Source: Pseudomonadales bacterium
GTDB taxonomy: Bacteria > Pseudomonadota > Gammaproteobacteria > Pseudomonadales > Ketobacteraceae
Assembly: GCA_002708905.1 (NCBI GenBank)
Contig: PAPM01000024.1
Location: 186,001 to 250,000 of the forward strand
DNA length: 64,000 bases
Reading direction: 5' to 3'
Shown: positions 8,463-18,700 of the stretch, in pieces
Numbering within the stretch: the stretch's first letter is position 1
How the letters are laid out: each line of letters starts with the position of its first letter
The notes under the pieces: model-generated
Told to the model about the DNA's origin: nothing
Databases searched by the model: none
The model's input: the letters and a program-made list of their open reading frames with translations, nothing else
Made by a program: the position numbers and the translations under genes

Positions 8463-9396
8463 GGGAGATCGCCTCAATATGTCGATGGTCGGTGCCACAA
8501 CAGCCTCCGTAAACCGCTAACTTTGGTAATCGCTGTTGCAGCTGTTGGTATGACTGGCCCAGTGCCAGCGGGTCCCCGCTATCCAATTCAACGGATTCAT
8601 CAAGCTCGGCATGGCTTTTGGTGGATGCGTTGGCCCGGACACCACGTATGCGCGAGATCCAGTGTTCGCCTTCCAGTACATTCTCAAAATGTGAAGGGTG
8701 AGCGCAATTAACCATGTAGTAAAGAGGGCCACGATGTTCGACATTATCACTATTATATCCGGTGGCTGCATCTACCTGCTCGATGGCTTCCCGCAGCGAT
8801 AAACCGTTAATCAGTTTGCCGTTGGTTTCCACTGTGAAGGAAATGACGGCGGGAATGTTTTGCTCATGGGCAGCCTGTGTTATGCCGATAGCTTCCTCCG
8901 GATAACACAGGGTCATTGCGCTGATCATGTCGACTCCAGCTTCAGCCAGCCAGGAGATCTGCTGCTGATGGTAGTTTTTTGCCTCACCGCTGGTCATCAT
9001 GAACCCCGGGTTGTAGCCGTCACCGCGGGGGCCAATGCAGCCGCTGATCAGGGTAGCAGTTGCTGCGTTCTGCTGCTGAAGTTGTTTCAGTTCCTCAACC
9101 GCCAGGGTGTTCAGGCGTTGAAGTTCCACCATTGGCATGTTCATTCGCTCTGCCCAATCCGCGTTTGCCCTCCAGGTAGGGGTATCAAGAATGAACCCTA
9201 CGCCCTTAGCCTTCGCCAGCTGAAGGTGAGTGCGGTAGTACTGGCGCAGCCGCTTTTGCCCCTCGTCCGATTCCAATAGCGTGAAGGCCGCAAAATAGGG
9301 AAGTTCCAAACCATCGAGGAAAACCAAGGTGGTTTCCAGGCCGCTGTCGGTGAGAAAGGGTTGTCGTTCTAATTCGATTAGAATGTTGTTAAACAT
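8449..9396 (-). CDS. Homocysteine S-methyltransferase family protein
   Basis: A 315-residue TIM-barrel enzyme of the PF02574 group (MmuM/betaine-homocysteine methyltransferase type). FLTDSGLETTLVF (~13-25) is the family start. The three zinc-binding cysteines are the Cys of NCAHPSHFE (~218) and the Cys pair of GGCCGTDHRHI near the end. It probably methylates homocysteine using S-methylmethionine or a betaine-like donor. The donor cannot be decided from sequence, since the cobalamin domains of MetH are absent. The ATG at 9396 has GGAGA upstream. It is divergent from a TetR gene that likely regulates it. Confidence 0.88.
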   Translation of the reverse strand: MFNNILIELERQPFLTDSGLETTLVFLDGLELPYFAAFTLLESDEGQKRLRQYYRTHLQLAKAKGVGFILDTPTWRANADWAERMNMPMVELQRLNTLAVEELKQLQQQNAATATLISGCIGPRGDGYNPGFMMTSGEAKNYHQQQISWLAEAGVDMISAMTLCYPEEAIGITQAAHEQNIPAVISFTVETNGKLINGLSLREAIEQVDAATGYNSDNVEHRGPLYYMVNCAHPSHFENVLEGEHWISRIRGVRANASTKSHAELDESVELDSGDPLALGQSYQQLQQRLPKLAVYGGCCGTDHRHIEAISHACF

Positions 9397-9508
9397 TGGG
9401 TTGTCTCCTGTTTTTTCTGTTCTGTATGACGAAGAACAGTTTACGGAGTGGGTCGCAGGAAAGCAGTGGACCAAGGGTATGGAGATGGGTTGTAAAATTC
9501 ACATTAAA

Positions 9509-9527
9509 ACTGTACCTGAGGTACAGT
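9509..9527. promoter_or_regulatory. Perfect palindrome, probable TetR operator
   Basis: ACTGTACCTGAGGTACAGT has 9-bp arms around one central base with no mismatch. It sits in the 173-bp divergent region between the homocysteine methyltransferase start (9396) and the tetR start (9570). Size, symmetry and place fit a TetR-dimer operator controlling both genes. The sequence shows the palindrome; the binding partner is inferred. Confidence 0.7.
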
Positions 9528-9569
9528 AGAACATTGGCTACAGCATCGGTGCGATCTTTGAGGCAGGAA

Positions 9570-10187
9570 ATGAGTGTAACAGCAAGAACAGAGAGTACGC
9601 GGGAGCGTATCTTATCGGTGGCGGAATCCATTATTCTGAATAACGGGTTCTCGGGTACTTCAATTGACGACATCATAAAGAATGCAGCGATCACCAAAGG
9701 TGGGTTTTTCTACCACTTCAATGGTAAGAAAGAACTGGCGAAAGCATTGGTGGAACGTTATCTGGAGCAGGATAATCGAATTTTTGAGGAGCTGTTCTTT
9801 GCTTCTGATCAGGATTCTGACGATCCACTAAAGCAAATAATTGGTTTTCTGGATCGCTTTGCCACGATGGTGGAAAACCTGGACGAAACCCATCCCGGCT
9901 GTCTGGTGGCAGGCTTCACCTACGAAAGCCAACAGTTTGACGAAGAAGTTCAGGATCTGATCAAACAGGGTGTGTTGGTGTGGCGCAAGCTGTTCCAACT
10001 GAGGCTGGAGCGAGCGTCTGAACAGTATTCGTTGCAAACCGACATCTCCATCACAGCGATTGCCGATATGTTTACTTCCTGTGTGGAAGGGGGGATTATT
10101 CTCTCCCGTATCTTCAAGAGTAATGACGCTCTGGTGCAGCAGGTTCAACTTTATCGTGAGTTTTTGCGTCTCGCCTTTGTCGCCTGA
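9570..10187 (+). CDS. TetR/AcrR family transcriptional regulator
   Basis: A 205-residue regulator with an N-terminal helix-turn-helix (RERILSVAESIILNNGFSG, then ITKGGFFYHFNGKKELAKAL, ~10-55) and a C-terminal ligand domain. The open frame extends upstream, but the ATG at 9570 follows GAGGCAGGAA and gives a normal-sized protein. The C-terminal part (ETHPGCLVAGFTYESQ, then a C-terminal ligand domain) is typical of the group with a conserved Gly-Cys-Leu segment. It likely represses the divergent methyltransferase-GNAT pair and itself through the palindrome at 9509-9527. The ligand is unknown. Confidence 0.9.
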   Translation: MSVTARTESTRERILSVAESIILNNGFSGTSIDDIIKNAAITKGGFFYHFNGKKELAKALVERYLEQDNRIFEELFFASDQDSDDPLKQIIGFLDRFATMVENLDETHPGCLVAGFTYESQQFDEEVQDLIKQGVLVWRKLFQLRLERASEQYSLQTDISITAIADMFTSCVEGGIILSRIFKSNDALVQQVQLYREFLRLAFVA

Positions 10188-10202
10188 TCACTGGTTTGCG
10201 TG

Positions 10203-11078
10203 CTAGGGTTCGGGCAATTTTTGCAGCAGGTCGAGAATCGCTTTGGCCGCATTCGACAGCGAATGCCCGGGGTGGTAAACCACTCCCAGATGACGGTTTA
10301 GTGCGACGTCGTTTATGGGTAGTGCAGTTACCTCGTGGTCCAGCATGGTCGCCGGCAGAACCGTCCATCCCAAACCTATTGAGGTCATCATCTTAATGGT
10401 TTCCAGATAATTGGTGGAAATGGGCACTTCTATCTTTAATTCCTTTTCCTGGAACAGCCCTTCCACGATTCGGCGGGTGAAGGTGGACATGCTGGGCAGA
10501 ATGGCCGGGTGCTCGGCCAGCGCCTGCAGTTCAATCTTGTCTTCGGCAGCCAGGGGATGGTCTACGCCTATCATAAATGCCAACGGATCCTCCCACACTG
10601 AGAGTGTCCGCAGAGGGCCGGTGTCATCCGGAGGCAGCGTCACTATGCCCAATTCCAATTTGCCGTGCATTACCAGGTCGAACGCCATTTCGGAATCAAT
10701 GAATTGAATATCCAGTTTGACCTGTGGATAGAGTCGGGAGAAGCGCTTCAATACCGGGGGCAGTCGATGTAAACCAATGTGGTGGGAGGTGCCGATTTTC
10801 AGGGTTCCGCTCACTTCACCCCCTAAATTGGTCATGGCTCTGCGCAGGTCCTCCATTTCGAGCAGGATGCGGTTGGCCCGGGGGAGCAGGTCCCGTCCTG
10901 CTTCGGTAAGGGCGATGTGGCGTCCGATACGGTCGAACAGCTGGCAGTCCAGGCTTGATTCCAGCTGGCTGATACGTTTGCTCACCGCCGGCTGGGTCAG
11001 GTGAAGCTGCTGCGCTGCCTGGGAGAAAGACCCGGATTCTGCCACGGCGACAAAGGCGTTGAGCTCTGCGATTTCCAT
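10203..11078 (-). CDS. LysR family transcriptional regulator
   Basis: A 291-residue LysR protein with an N-terminal winged HTH (FVAVAESGSFSQAAQQLHLT, QPAVSKRISQLE, ~8-42) and a periplasmic-binding-like effector domain starting near residue 90 (GTLKIGTSHHIGLHRLP). It is divergent from leuC, with 132 bp between the starts, the classic geometry for a LysR activator of its neighbour. A link to leucine genes is inferred from position only. It meets tetR tail-to-tail with a 15-bp gap. Confidence 0.92.
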   Translation of the reverse strand: MEIAELNAFVAVAESGSFSQAAQQLHLTQPAVSKRISQLESSLDCQLFDRIGRHIALTEAGRDLLPRANRILLEMEDLRRAMTNLGGEVSGTLKIGTSHHIGLHRLPPVLKRFSRLYPQVKLDIQFIDSEMAFDLVMHGKLELGIVTLPPDDTGPLRTLSVWEDPLAFMIGVDHPLAAEDKIELQALAEHPAILPSMSTFTRRIVEGLFQEKELKIEVPISTNYLETIKMMTSIGLGWTVLPATMLDHEVTALPINDVALNRHLGVVYHPGHSLSNAAKAILDLLQKLPEP

Positions 11079-11118
11079 CTTCTATCCAACTGCAAACACA
11101 TGTATAACAAATAGTAAT

Positions 11119-11138
11119 CCATATAATAAAAAATATGA
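11119..11138 (+). promoter_or_regulatory. leuC promoter region with AT-rich dyad, possible LysR site
   Basis: TATAAT at 11122-11127 can serve as the -10 for leuC. It is overlapped by an inverted repeat CATAT (11120-11124) and ATATG (11133-11137) separated by 8 bp. No convincing -35 is present, consistent with an activator-dependent promoter. A binding site here would allow the divergent LysR protein to control both directions. Confidence 0.4.
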
Positions 11139-11210
11139 ATTTGTTTTATGGTGGGTGCGGGTTTAGGATTACCCCGTAAAGTGAGAGCCCCATTAACGAG
11201 AGGAACCACC

Positions 11211-12617
11211 ATGGCAGGCAAAACCTTGTATGACAAATTGTGGGACGCCCACATTGTCAAGCAACGTGAAGATGGCACGGCGTTGATCTATATCGATCGC
11301 CAGTTATTGCATGAAGTGACTTCACCCCAGGCGTTCGAGGGCCTGCGTCTGGCCGGCCGCAAACCCTGGCGTCTGGATGCCAACATCGCTACGCCGGACC
11401 ACAACGTTCCCACCACCGATCGCAGCGGGCCCATTGAAGATGAGGTTTCCCGCATCCAGGTTCAGACTCTGGATGACAACTGCGATGAATTCGGAATTCT
11501 GGAATTCAAGATGAATGACAGTCGTCAGGGCATCGTGCATGTGATGGGGCCTGAGCAGGGCGCAACCCTGCCGGGTATGACCATCGTGTGTGGTGACAGC
11601 CATACCGCTACCCATGGCGCGTTTGGGGCCTTGGCTCATGGTATCGGGACCTCTGAAGTTGAGCATGTATTGGCGACCCAATGCCTGATCCAGAAGAAGA
11701 TGAAAAGTATGTTGATCAAGGTCGACGGCGAATTGGCAGCTGGTGTGACAGCAAAAGATGTGGTCCTGGCCATTATCGCTAAGATTGGCACTGCAGGTGG
11801 TACGGGTTACGCCATTGAATTCGGTGGTTCTGTGATGCAGGGCCTGTCCATGGAAGGCCGCATGACCGTGTGCAACATGGCGATCGAAGCCGGTGCCCGC
11901 TCCGGCATGGTGGCGGTGGACGACAAGACCATTGAGTATTTTCGCGGTCGTCCTTTTGCGCCAACCGGCGCCAATTGGGATAAGGCCGTTGAGTATTGGC
12001 GAACCCTGCATAGTGATGCGGACGCTGAATTCGATGTGGTCCTTGAGTTGGATGGCAGCGCCATCAAGCCACAGGTGAGCTGGGGCACTTCCCCGGAAAT
12101 GGTGGTTGCGATTGATGAGGCTTTGCCCGATCCCGATCAGGAAGCCGATCCGGTAAAAGCAGAGGGTATGCGCCGGGCCTATCAGTACATGGGGCTGAAA
12201 CCCGGCATCACCATGGGTGAAGTAGTGCCTGACCGCGTCTTCATCGGCTCCTGTACCAACTCCCGTATTGAGGATTTGCGCGCGGCTGCGGAAGTGGCCA
12301 AAGGGCGTAAAGTTTCAGATAAGGTAAAGCAAGCGATGGTTGTACCTGGTTCCGGGCTGGTAAAACAGCAGGCGGAGGAGGAAGGCCTGGACAAGATCTT
12401 TATCGAGGCCGGATTCGAATGGCGTGAGCCTGGGTGCTCCATGTGTCTGGCCATGAACGCGGACCGCCTGGGTGAGGGCGAGCATTGCGCCTCCACTTCC
12501 AACCGAAACTTTGAAGGGCGCCAGGGCTATGGTGGGCGAACCCACCTGGTAAGTCCGGCAATGGCGGCTGCTGCCGCAGTGGCGGGTCGTTTTATCGACG
12601 TGCGCGAATTGGCCTAA
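11211..12617 (+). CDS. leuC: 3-isopropylmalate dehydratase large subunit
   Basis: A 468-residue aconitase-family subunit that isomerises 2- to 3-isopropylmalate in leucine synthesis, working with LeuD. The [4Fe-4S] ligands are C348 ([11 protein letters not shown]), C409 and C412 ([10 protein letters not shown]). The start [12 protein letters not shown] at 11211 has GAGAGGA upstream; an earlier in-frame ATG at 11148 gives only a non-conserved extension. leuD follows after 18 bp. Confidence 0.98.
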   Translation: MAGKTLYDKLWDAHIVKQREDGTALIYIDRQLLHEVTSPQAFEGLRLAGRKPWRLDANIATPDHNVPTTDRSGPIEDEVSRIQVQTLDDNCDEFGILEFKMNDSRQGIVHVMGPEQGATLPGMTIVCGDSHTATHGAFGALAHGIGTSEVEHVLATQCLIQKKMKSMLIKVDGELAAGVTAKDVVLAIIAKIGTAGGTGYAIEFGGSVMQGLSMEGRMTVCNMAIEAGARSGMVAVDDKTIEYFRGRPFAPTGANWDKAVEYWRTLHSDADAEFDVVLELDGSAIKPQVSWGTSPEMVVAIDEALPDPDQEADPVKAEGMRRAYQYMGLKPGITMGEVVPDRVFIGSCTNSRIEDLRAAAEVAKGRKVSDKVKQAMVVPGSGLVKQQAEEEGLDKIFIEAGFEWREPGCSMCLAMNADRLGEGEHCASTSNRNFEGRQGYGGRTHLVSPAMAAAAAVAGRFIDVRELA

Positions 12618-12635
12618 TCCAACGGAGAACTAATC

Positions 12636-13283
12636 ATGGAAAAGTTTGTTAAATTTGATGGGATCGTAGCGCCATTGGACCGAGCCAATGTGGATACGGA
12701 TTTGATTATTCCCAAACAGTTTTTGAAGTCCATCAAGCGCACCGGTTTTGGCCCTAACCTGTTCGACGAGCTGCGCTATCTGGATGAAGGGCAGCCTGGC
12801 CAGGACTGTTCCCAACGCCCGCTGAACCCGGAATTCGTCTTGAACAAGCCCCGCTACAAAGGCGCCAGTGTGCTGTTGGCGCGCCGCAATTTCGGATGCG
12901 GATCCAGTCGGGAGCATGCGCCCTGGGCCTTGACCGATTTTGGTTTCAAGACTGTTCTGGCGCCCAGTTTTGCTGATATTTTCTTTAATAATAGCTTTAA
13001 GAATGGCTTGTTACCTATTGTTTTATCAGAAGAAACTATTGATGAGCTGTTCAGGGCTGTAGAAGCAAATGAGGGCTATCAATTAACGGTGGATCTCGCA
13101 AGTCAACAAATCATCAAGCCGGATGGAAGCACCATAGCGTTTGAGGTGGACCCGTTCCGCAAGCATTGTTTGTTGGAGGGCCTGGATGACATCGGCTTGA
13201 CCTTGCAGGATGCCGAACTGATCAAGGAATACGAAGCCAAGCGCCGGGAGACGGCTCCCTGGCTGTTTGACGCCATCAAGTAA
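12636..13283 (+). CDS. leuD: 3-isopropylmalate dehydratase small subunit
   Basis: A 215-residue swivel domain subunit that pairs with LeuC. Visible signatures are [20 protein letters not shown] (~21-40) and [15 protein letters not shown] (~85-99), which contacts the substrate. Length is normal. It lies between leuC and leuB in one operon, 18 bp and 24 bp from its neighbours. Confidence 0.98.
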   Translation: MEKFVKFDGIVAPLDRANVDTDLIIPKQFLKSIKRTGFGPNLFDELRYLDEGQPGQDCSQRPLNPEFVLNKPRYKGASVLLARRNFGCGSSREHAPWALTDFGFKTVLAPSFADIFFNNSFKNGLLPIVLSEETIDELFRAVEANEGYQLTVDLASQQIIKPDGSTIAFEVDPFRKHCLLEGLDDIGLTLQDAELIKEYEAKRRETAPWLFDAIK

Positions 13284-13307
13284 CCGCTCGAATTATTGGG
13301 AAGACCT

Positions 13308-14393
13308 ATGTCGAAGAAAGTATTGATTATGGCCGGTGATGGCATCGGCCCGGAAATCATGGAGCAGGCGGAGAAAGTCCTCCGCTTCCTGAATGAAGAA
13401 GAAAGCCTGGGCCTGGAGTTTGAGCATGCCCTGGTGGGCGGAGCCTCCATCGACGCTGCAGGGGTACCCCTGACTGAAGATGCGTTGAACCTGGCACGAG
13501 CCTCTGATGCGATCTTGTTTGGTTCCATCGGTGGACCAAAGTGGGAGTCCCTGGATATTTCCATTCGCCCGGAAAAGGGCTTGCTGCGCCTGCGCTCTGA
13601 GATGGATCTGTTTGGCAATCTGCGTCCCGCTATGCTGTATCCCCAGCTGGCGGATGCCTCCAGCCTCAAGCCGGAGCTGGTGGCCGGTTTGGATATCCTG
13701 ATCGTGCGTGAGTTGACCGGTGGAATCTACTTCGGTCAGCCCCGCGGCATTCGCACGTTGGATAATGGTGAACGTCAGGGTTTCAATACCTATGTTTACA
13801 GCGAATCCGAGATCATCCGCATTGGCCGCCTGGCGTTCGAAACGGCCATGAAGCGCAATAAGAAACTGTGCTCCGTAGATAAGGCCAATGTTCTGGAAGT
13901 AACGGAACTGTGGCGGGAAATCATGACGGATCTCGGCAAGCAGTATCCGGAAGTTGAGCTGAGCCACATGTATGTAGACAATGCCGCCATGCAGCTGATT
14001 CGGGCGCCCAAACAGTTTGATGTGATGGTGACCGGCAATATGTTTGGCGATATTCTGTCAGATGCAGCGGCGATGCTGACAGGTTCTATTGGTATGCTGC
14101 CTTCTGCTTCGCTGGATGCGAACAGCAAAGGCATGTACGAACCCTGCCATGGCTCGGCCCCTGACATTGCCGGACAGGGCATGGCCAATCCGCTGGCAAC
14201 GATTTTGTCTGCGGCCATGATGTTACGTTATTCCCTGGGCTACGGCGCCACCGCAGATCGCCTGGAAGCTGCAGTTAGTGCTGTTCTGGATCAAGGCTAC
14301 CGTACAGCAGATATCTACACTGACGGCACCGAAAAAGTGGGCACGGCTCAAATGGGTGAAGCCGTTCTAAATGTACTGAAATCAAGCAACTAA
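13308..14393 (+). CDS. leuB: 3-isopropylmalate dehydrogenase
   Basis: A 361-residue NAD-dependent beta-decarboxylating dehydrogenase giving 2-ketoisocaproate, the leucine precursor. It has the GDGIGPEIM start, the substrate-binding arginines in [17 protein letters not shown] (~88-104), the [14 protein letters not shown] loop and the cofactor motif [14 protein letters not shown] (~285). I placed the start at the ATG at 13308 (MSKKVLIM), which follows GGGAAG; an ATG 12 bp upstream is less likely. Confidence 0.98.
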   Translation: MSKKVLIMAGDGIGPEIMEQAEKVLRFLNEEESLGLEFEHALVGGASIDAAGVPLTEDALNLARASDAILFGSIGGPKWESLDISIRPEKGLLRLRSEMDLFGNLRPAMLYPQLADASSLKPELVAGLDILIVRELTGGIYFGQPRGIRTLDNGERQGFNTYVYSESEIIRIGRLAFETAMKRNKKLCSVDKANVLEVTELWREIMTDLGKQYPEVELSHMYVDNAAMQLIRAPKQFDVMVTGNMFGDILSDAAAMLTGSIGMLPSASLDANSKGMYEPCHGSAPDIAGQGMANPLATILSAAMMLRYSLGYGATADRLEAAVSAVLDQGYRTADIYTDGTEKVGTAQMGEAVLNVLKSSN

Positions 14394-14411
14394 AGGTTGA
14401 AGAAGGATATT

Positions 14412-15434
14412 ATGAGCAAGACTTATGACGTAGCCGTAGTGGGCGCCACCGGAGCAGTCGGTGAGACCATGATGCGTGTGCTGGAGGAACGTAATTTCCC
14501 CGTGGGGACACTGTACCCTCTGGCCAGTGAGCGTTCTGAAGGCAAAATTGTCCAGTTCAAAGGCAAAAACCTCCGTATTCAGAACCTCGCAGACTTCGAT
14601 TTCTCCAAGGTCCAGATTGGCCTGTTCTCGGCCGGTGGTTCTATCTCTGAAGAGTTTGCGCCCAAGGCTGCAGCTGCCGGTTGTGTGGTGATCGATAACA
14701 CCTCTCACTTCCGCTACGATGACGACATTCCCCTGGTTGTCCCTGAGGTAAACCCGGATAAGATCGCTGACTACAAAACCCGCGGCATCATTGCCAACCC
14801 CAACTGCTCCACTATCCAGATGCTGGTGGCCCTGAAGCCAATCTACGATGCCGTGGGCATCGAGCGGATCAACGTGGCCACCTATCAGGCGGTATCCGGT
14901 ACGGGTAAAGAAGCAATTGAAGAGTTGGCCGTGCAGACCCGCGACCTGCTCAATGGGCAGCCAATCAAGGCAGAGGTCTACCCCAAACAAATCGCGTTCA
15001 ACGCCTTGCCTCACATCGACGTATTCCTGGAAAACGGCTACACCAAGGAAGAGATGAAAATGGTGTGGGAAACCAAGAAGATCTTCGGTGATGAGAACAT
15101 CGTGGTGAATCCAACCTGCGTACGCATTCCGGTGTTCTATGGCCACTCAGAGGCCGTTCACATCGAAACCCGGGACAAGATTTCAGCAGAGCAGGTGACT
15201 GAGTTGTTGAGCAGCTCGCCGGGGGTAACAGTATTGGATACCCGCAAACCTGGTGGCTATCCCACCGCGGTTACCGAAGCTGTGGACAAAGATGACACTT
15301 TCGTAGGCCGTATCCGCGAAGACATTTCCCATCCCCGTGGCATCAACATGTGGGTGGTGGCTGATAACGTTCGCAAGGGTGCAGCCACCAACAGCGTGCA
15401 AATCGCCGAAGAGTTGATAAAACACTATTTATAA
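14412..15434 (+). CDS. asd: Aspartate-semialdehyde dehydrogenase
   Basis: A 340-residue enzyme reducing aspartyl phosphate to the semialdehyde that feeds lysine, threonine and methionine synthesis. It shows the NADP motif VGATGAVGETMM and the catalytic cysteine C132 in NPNCSTIQM. The start MSKTYDVAVVGATG at 14412 has AGAAGGATATT upstream. It follows leuB by 18 bp, so it is probably read through from the leu operon. No usg-type paralog follows, unlike in Pseudomonas. Confidence 0.97.
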   Translation: MSKTYDVAVVGATGAVGETMMRVLEERNFPVGTLYPLASERSEGKIVQFKGKNLRIQNLADFDFSKVQIGLFSAGGSISEEFAPKAAAAGCVVIDNTSHFRYDDDIPLVVPEVNPDKIADYKTRGIIANPNCSTIQMLVALKPIYDAVGIERINVATYQAVSGTGKEAIEELAVQTRDLLNGQPIKAEVYPKQIAFNALPHIDVFLENGYTKEEMKMVWETKKIFGDENIVVNPTCVRIPVFYGHSEAVHIETRDKISAEQVTELLSSSPGVTVLDTRKPGGYPTAVTEAVDKDDTFVGRIREDISHPRGINMWVVADNVRKGAATNSVQIAEELIKHYL

Positions 15435-15752
15435 TTGATACTTACCTCAATATTGTCAGGCTGGTTCTAGATTAATCAGGTAACTGGATCACGATTATTC
15501 AAGAATTTGCCTGACAACCGCAAATTGAAAGCTATCCTTGTTAGGGGTAGCTTTCAAAAATTGAAAGGCTCTCCTAAGCAAGTTAATTAGTTAGTAAATC
15601 AGCAAGTTGCTGGATTCGTATTTGTTGCATACGGGTTGTATCAGGGGATCGCCTAGCTAAGCCGTGAGGCAGCCTAGACCTAACGTAGCAAATTTAAGAA
15701 AAACGAAAGGATGGCGTAGCTGTCCAGTGGTCATATAGCGAAGGAATAGATA
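15435..15752 (+). other. 318-bp intergenic region between asd and fimV
   Basis: No credible gene was found. It holds a 10-bp inverted repeat (TTGAAAGCTA at 15525-15534 and TAGCTTTCAA at 15548-15557, 13-nt loop) and is otherwise AT-rich. The fimV promoter must lie in the 3' half, but no clean -35/-10 pair was identified. A GAAGGAA ribosome-binding site precedes the fimV ATG. Confidence 0.5.
15525..15557 (+). terminator. Inverted repeat, possible terminator after asd
   Basis: Perfect 10-bp arms with a 13-nt loop, about 90 bp after the asd stop. The downstream flank is A-rich (CAAAAATTG) and not T-rich on the plus strand, so intrinsic termination in the asd direction would be weak. It may be a structured element of the fimV leader instead. 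Confidence 0.3.
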
Positions 15753-18700
15753 ATGGTTCGTAAACTTGCCGCTGCAATGCTTGGTGTGGGTGTTCTTATC
15801 CCTGGGTTGGCCAATGCACTGGGTTTGGGCGAAATTAAGCTCAATTCAGCCTTGAGTGAACCGCTGGATGCTGAAATCGAACTGGTGCAGGTAAGAGAGC
15901 TGACATCCAACGAGATACTGCCGTCGCTGGCCGCGCAGGAAGATTTTGTAGCGGCTAATGTCGAGCGCTATCACTTCCTGACAGACCTCAAGTTTGAGGT
16001 CATCACAAATGCTCAGGGCAAATCGGTTATCAAAGTCCGCTCCCGCAAACCCGTTAAAGAGCCTTTCCTGAATTTCCTCGTGGAAGTGAACTGGCCGGCA
16101 GGTCGCTTGCTTCGCGAATATACCTTGTTCCTGGATCCACCCACCTACAGCGCTCAACCTGCAGCACCGGTTTCTGCACCAACGACAGCGGCGACATCCA
16201 CCGGGGCTGCCCAGCCTGTAACGACAACCTATCAGCCGACCACGACTGCGCCGCAAAGCAGCTACAGCAGCGGCGGTGATTATTCTCAAAGTGCGGCGGC
16301 AGGGGACTACACCATCGGCTCTAATGACAGCCTGTGGTCCATTGCCAAGGGCATGAAGCCGTCTGACCGGGTCAGCATTCAACAAACCATGTTGGCTATC
16401 CAGCGCAAGAACCCGGATGCTTTCATCGACGGCAATATCAATTTGCTGAAGAAAGGTGCCGTGTTGCGGGCACCTTCTGAAGAAGAAGTGCTCCAGCTCG
16501 ACAATCGCGATGCGATGGCCATTGCCGCCGAGCAAAATCGCCAGTGGCGGGAGCGCGTTGGCGGCAGCGAGCCGGACGCCCGACAAATCGATCTCAGTGG
16601 TCGCAGCGTTACCAGAGAGCAGGACCCTGCTCCGGAAGCGGACACTGATCGTTTAAAGCTGGTTTCTGCGGGCACCAGTGGCGATAGTGGCCAAGGTGGG
16701 TCGGCTGAAACAGGTCAACTCCGCGATCAGTTGTCTGTGGCCGAAGAAAACATTGATAAGTTCAAGCTGGAGAATGAAGAGCTCCGTTTGAGGTTGTCCG
16801 ATCTGGAAGATCAACTCGATACTTCAGAAAAAGTCCTGACCCTGAAGGACGAGCAAATCGCCGCACTTCAGGCCAAGCTGCGGGAGTTGGAAGCTGCCGA
16901 ACAGGCTGCGGCACAACAGCCAGAAGCATTAGAGCCAGAAGCAATAGAGCCACCCGTGGAGGCGATGCCGGAAGAGGTTGCGGCAGAAGAACCTGAGGTA
17001 ATGCCGGAAGAAGAAATGGCGGGCGAGCTTGTGTCCCCTGAAACCGGCGAGGAAGTGGATTATAACTTCGCAGAGGAACCTGCTGCTGAAGAGCCGATGG
17101 CGCCGGCCGACGACATGATGGCCGCTGAGCCAGCTGAACCGGCAGACGTCGCTGGAATGGTAGAGGAACCCTCACAGCCCGCCGAGCAACCAAAGCCTCA
17201 GCCCTTGCCTCAAGAAAAGGACATGCTCAGCCAGATCCTGGAAAACCCCCTGTATCTGGCTGCCGGGGGCGGTGCTATTTTGTTGCTGATCGTGCTGGGT
17301 CTGCTGGCCGCACGTCGCAAGCAGTCTGCCGATGAGTTCGAAGAAGAGATTCCAGAAGAATTTGATCTCCCGGAATCCCAGGGCGAGGAAGGTTTGATGG
17401 AGCTGGACTCCGTTAACCTGGAAGAAGACGATGCCTTTGAAGAGGCTGTAGAAGCCAGTGCTGAGGAAGAAACTGTTCCGCAAACGGCGGATGTCATTGG
17501 CGAAGCGGATATCTACATTGCCTATGGCCGCTTCCCGCAGGCCATTGAGATGCTTGAGAAGGCGGCCGAGAATGAGCCGGATCGTGCGGATATTCGTCTG
17601 AAATTGTGTGAGGTGTGTGCAGAGGCCAACGAACCCGAAGTGTTTATGAATCACTATCGTGTGCTTCAGGATGTTGGGTCCGTCGCCGATGTCAGCAAGG
17701 CCGATACCCTGCGTGAAAAGCTCGGCGGCGTCGCTGATGTTGCTCCAGAAGAACCTTCTGACGATTTTGGTGGCGATGAGACTCTGTTGGCTGAATCAGC
17801 GGGTGATGACTTTGATTTCGATAGCCTTGAACCGGCCGATGCAGAGGATTCCTCCATTGAGAGTGAGCTGGAACAAGAGTCGGATACCGGATTGGATTTC
17901 GATTTGGGTGACCTGGAAGACACGGGCGCCAGCTTTACCTCAGAGTCTGAAACCACTGAAGAACCGGCCGACTCAAAAAGCGCTGAAGTCGCCGGTCTTG
18001 ATTTTGATTTGAATCTCAACCTGGATGAAGAGCAAACGGAAGAAGACACTTCCAGCACGCTTGATTTCGACCTCGACTCTAGCTTCGGGTCTGGTGAGGT
18101 TTCAACTGCGGATGACGCCGCCAAAGGTGATTCGGACGAAGTCTCCCTGGATTTCGATACGGATTTCTCTCTGGATGATGTTCCTGCGTCGCAGCCAAGC
18201 CTGGACGAGGCTCCTGAATTCGAAGCGCCAGAATCGCTTGAAGCACCTGAACAGGCGGAAGACCAGTCCGAAGACAATGCTATGGACTTTGACCTGGACT
18301 TCGACAGTTCTACAACCGAACTCGATGAAACACCAACTATGGATTTCTCCGAGGCTGGTTCCGAATTGGAAACGCCAGAGGAGCCGGAGGCTGCTTCCGA
18401 AGAAGAGCCCATGCTGGACTCCCAGACCGCAGCGCAATTGGCGGATGAGCTGGACCTTGATCTGGACGGAGACTTTCTGGATTCCCCGTCGCTGGATACT
18501 GAAGAGCCTTCAGTGCCTGAGGAGGCTGCGCCGGAGGAAGATCAAACCATTATTGCCAACGTCCCACCACCGGTTGCGCCAAGCACTCCGGCTGCCAATG
18601 ATATGTCGGATTCCGGTGATGAATTGGATTTCCTCTCTGATGCGGACGAGGCGTCGACCAAACTGGATCTGGCCCGAGCTTACATCGATATGGGGGACCG

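Noticed and set aside
11136-11180. Possible leucine leader peptide before leuC
   Set aside because: The 14-codon frame has one Leu only, and no terminator/antiterminator pair follows, so attenuation is not supported.
14382-15146. 254-codon frame opposite asd
   Set aside because: Antisense shadow of a conserved enzyme, with no family features.
17666-18412. 248-codon serine-rich frame on the minus strand within fimV
   Set aside because: Its Ser/Glu repeats mirror the acidic FimV tail codons (GAT/GAA read backwards); FimV itself is certain here.
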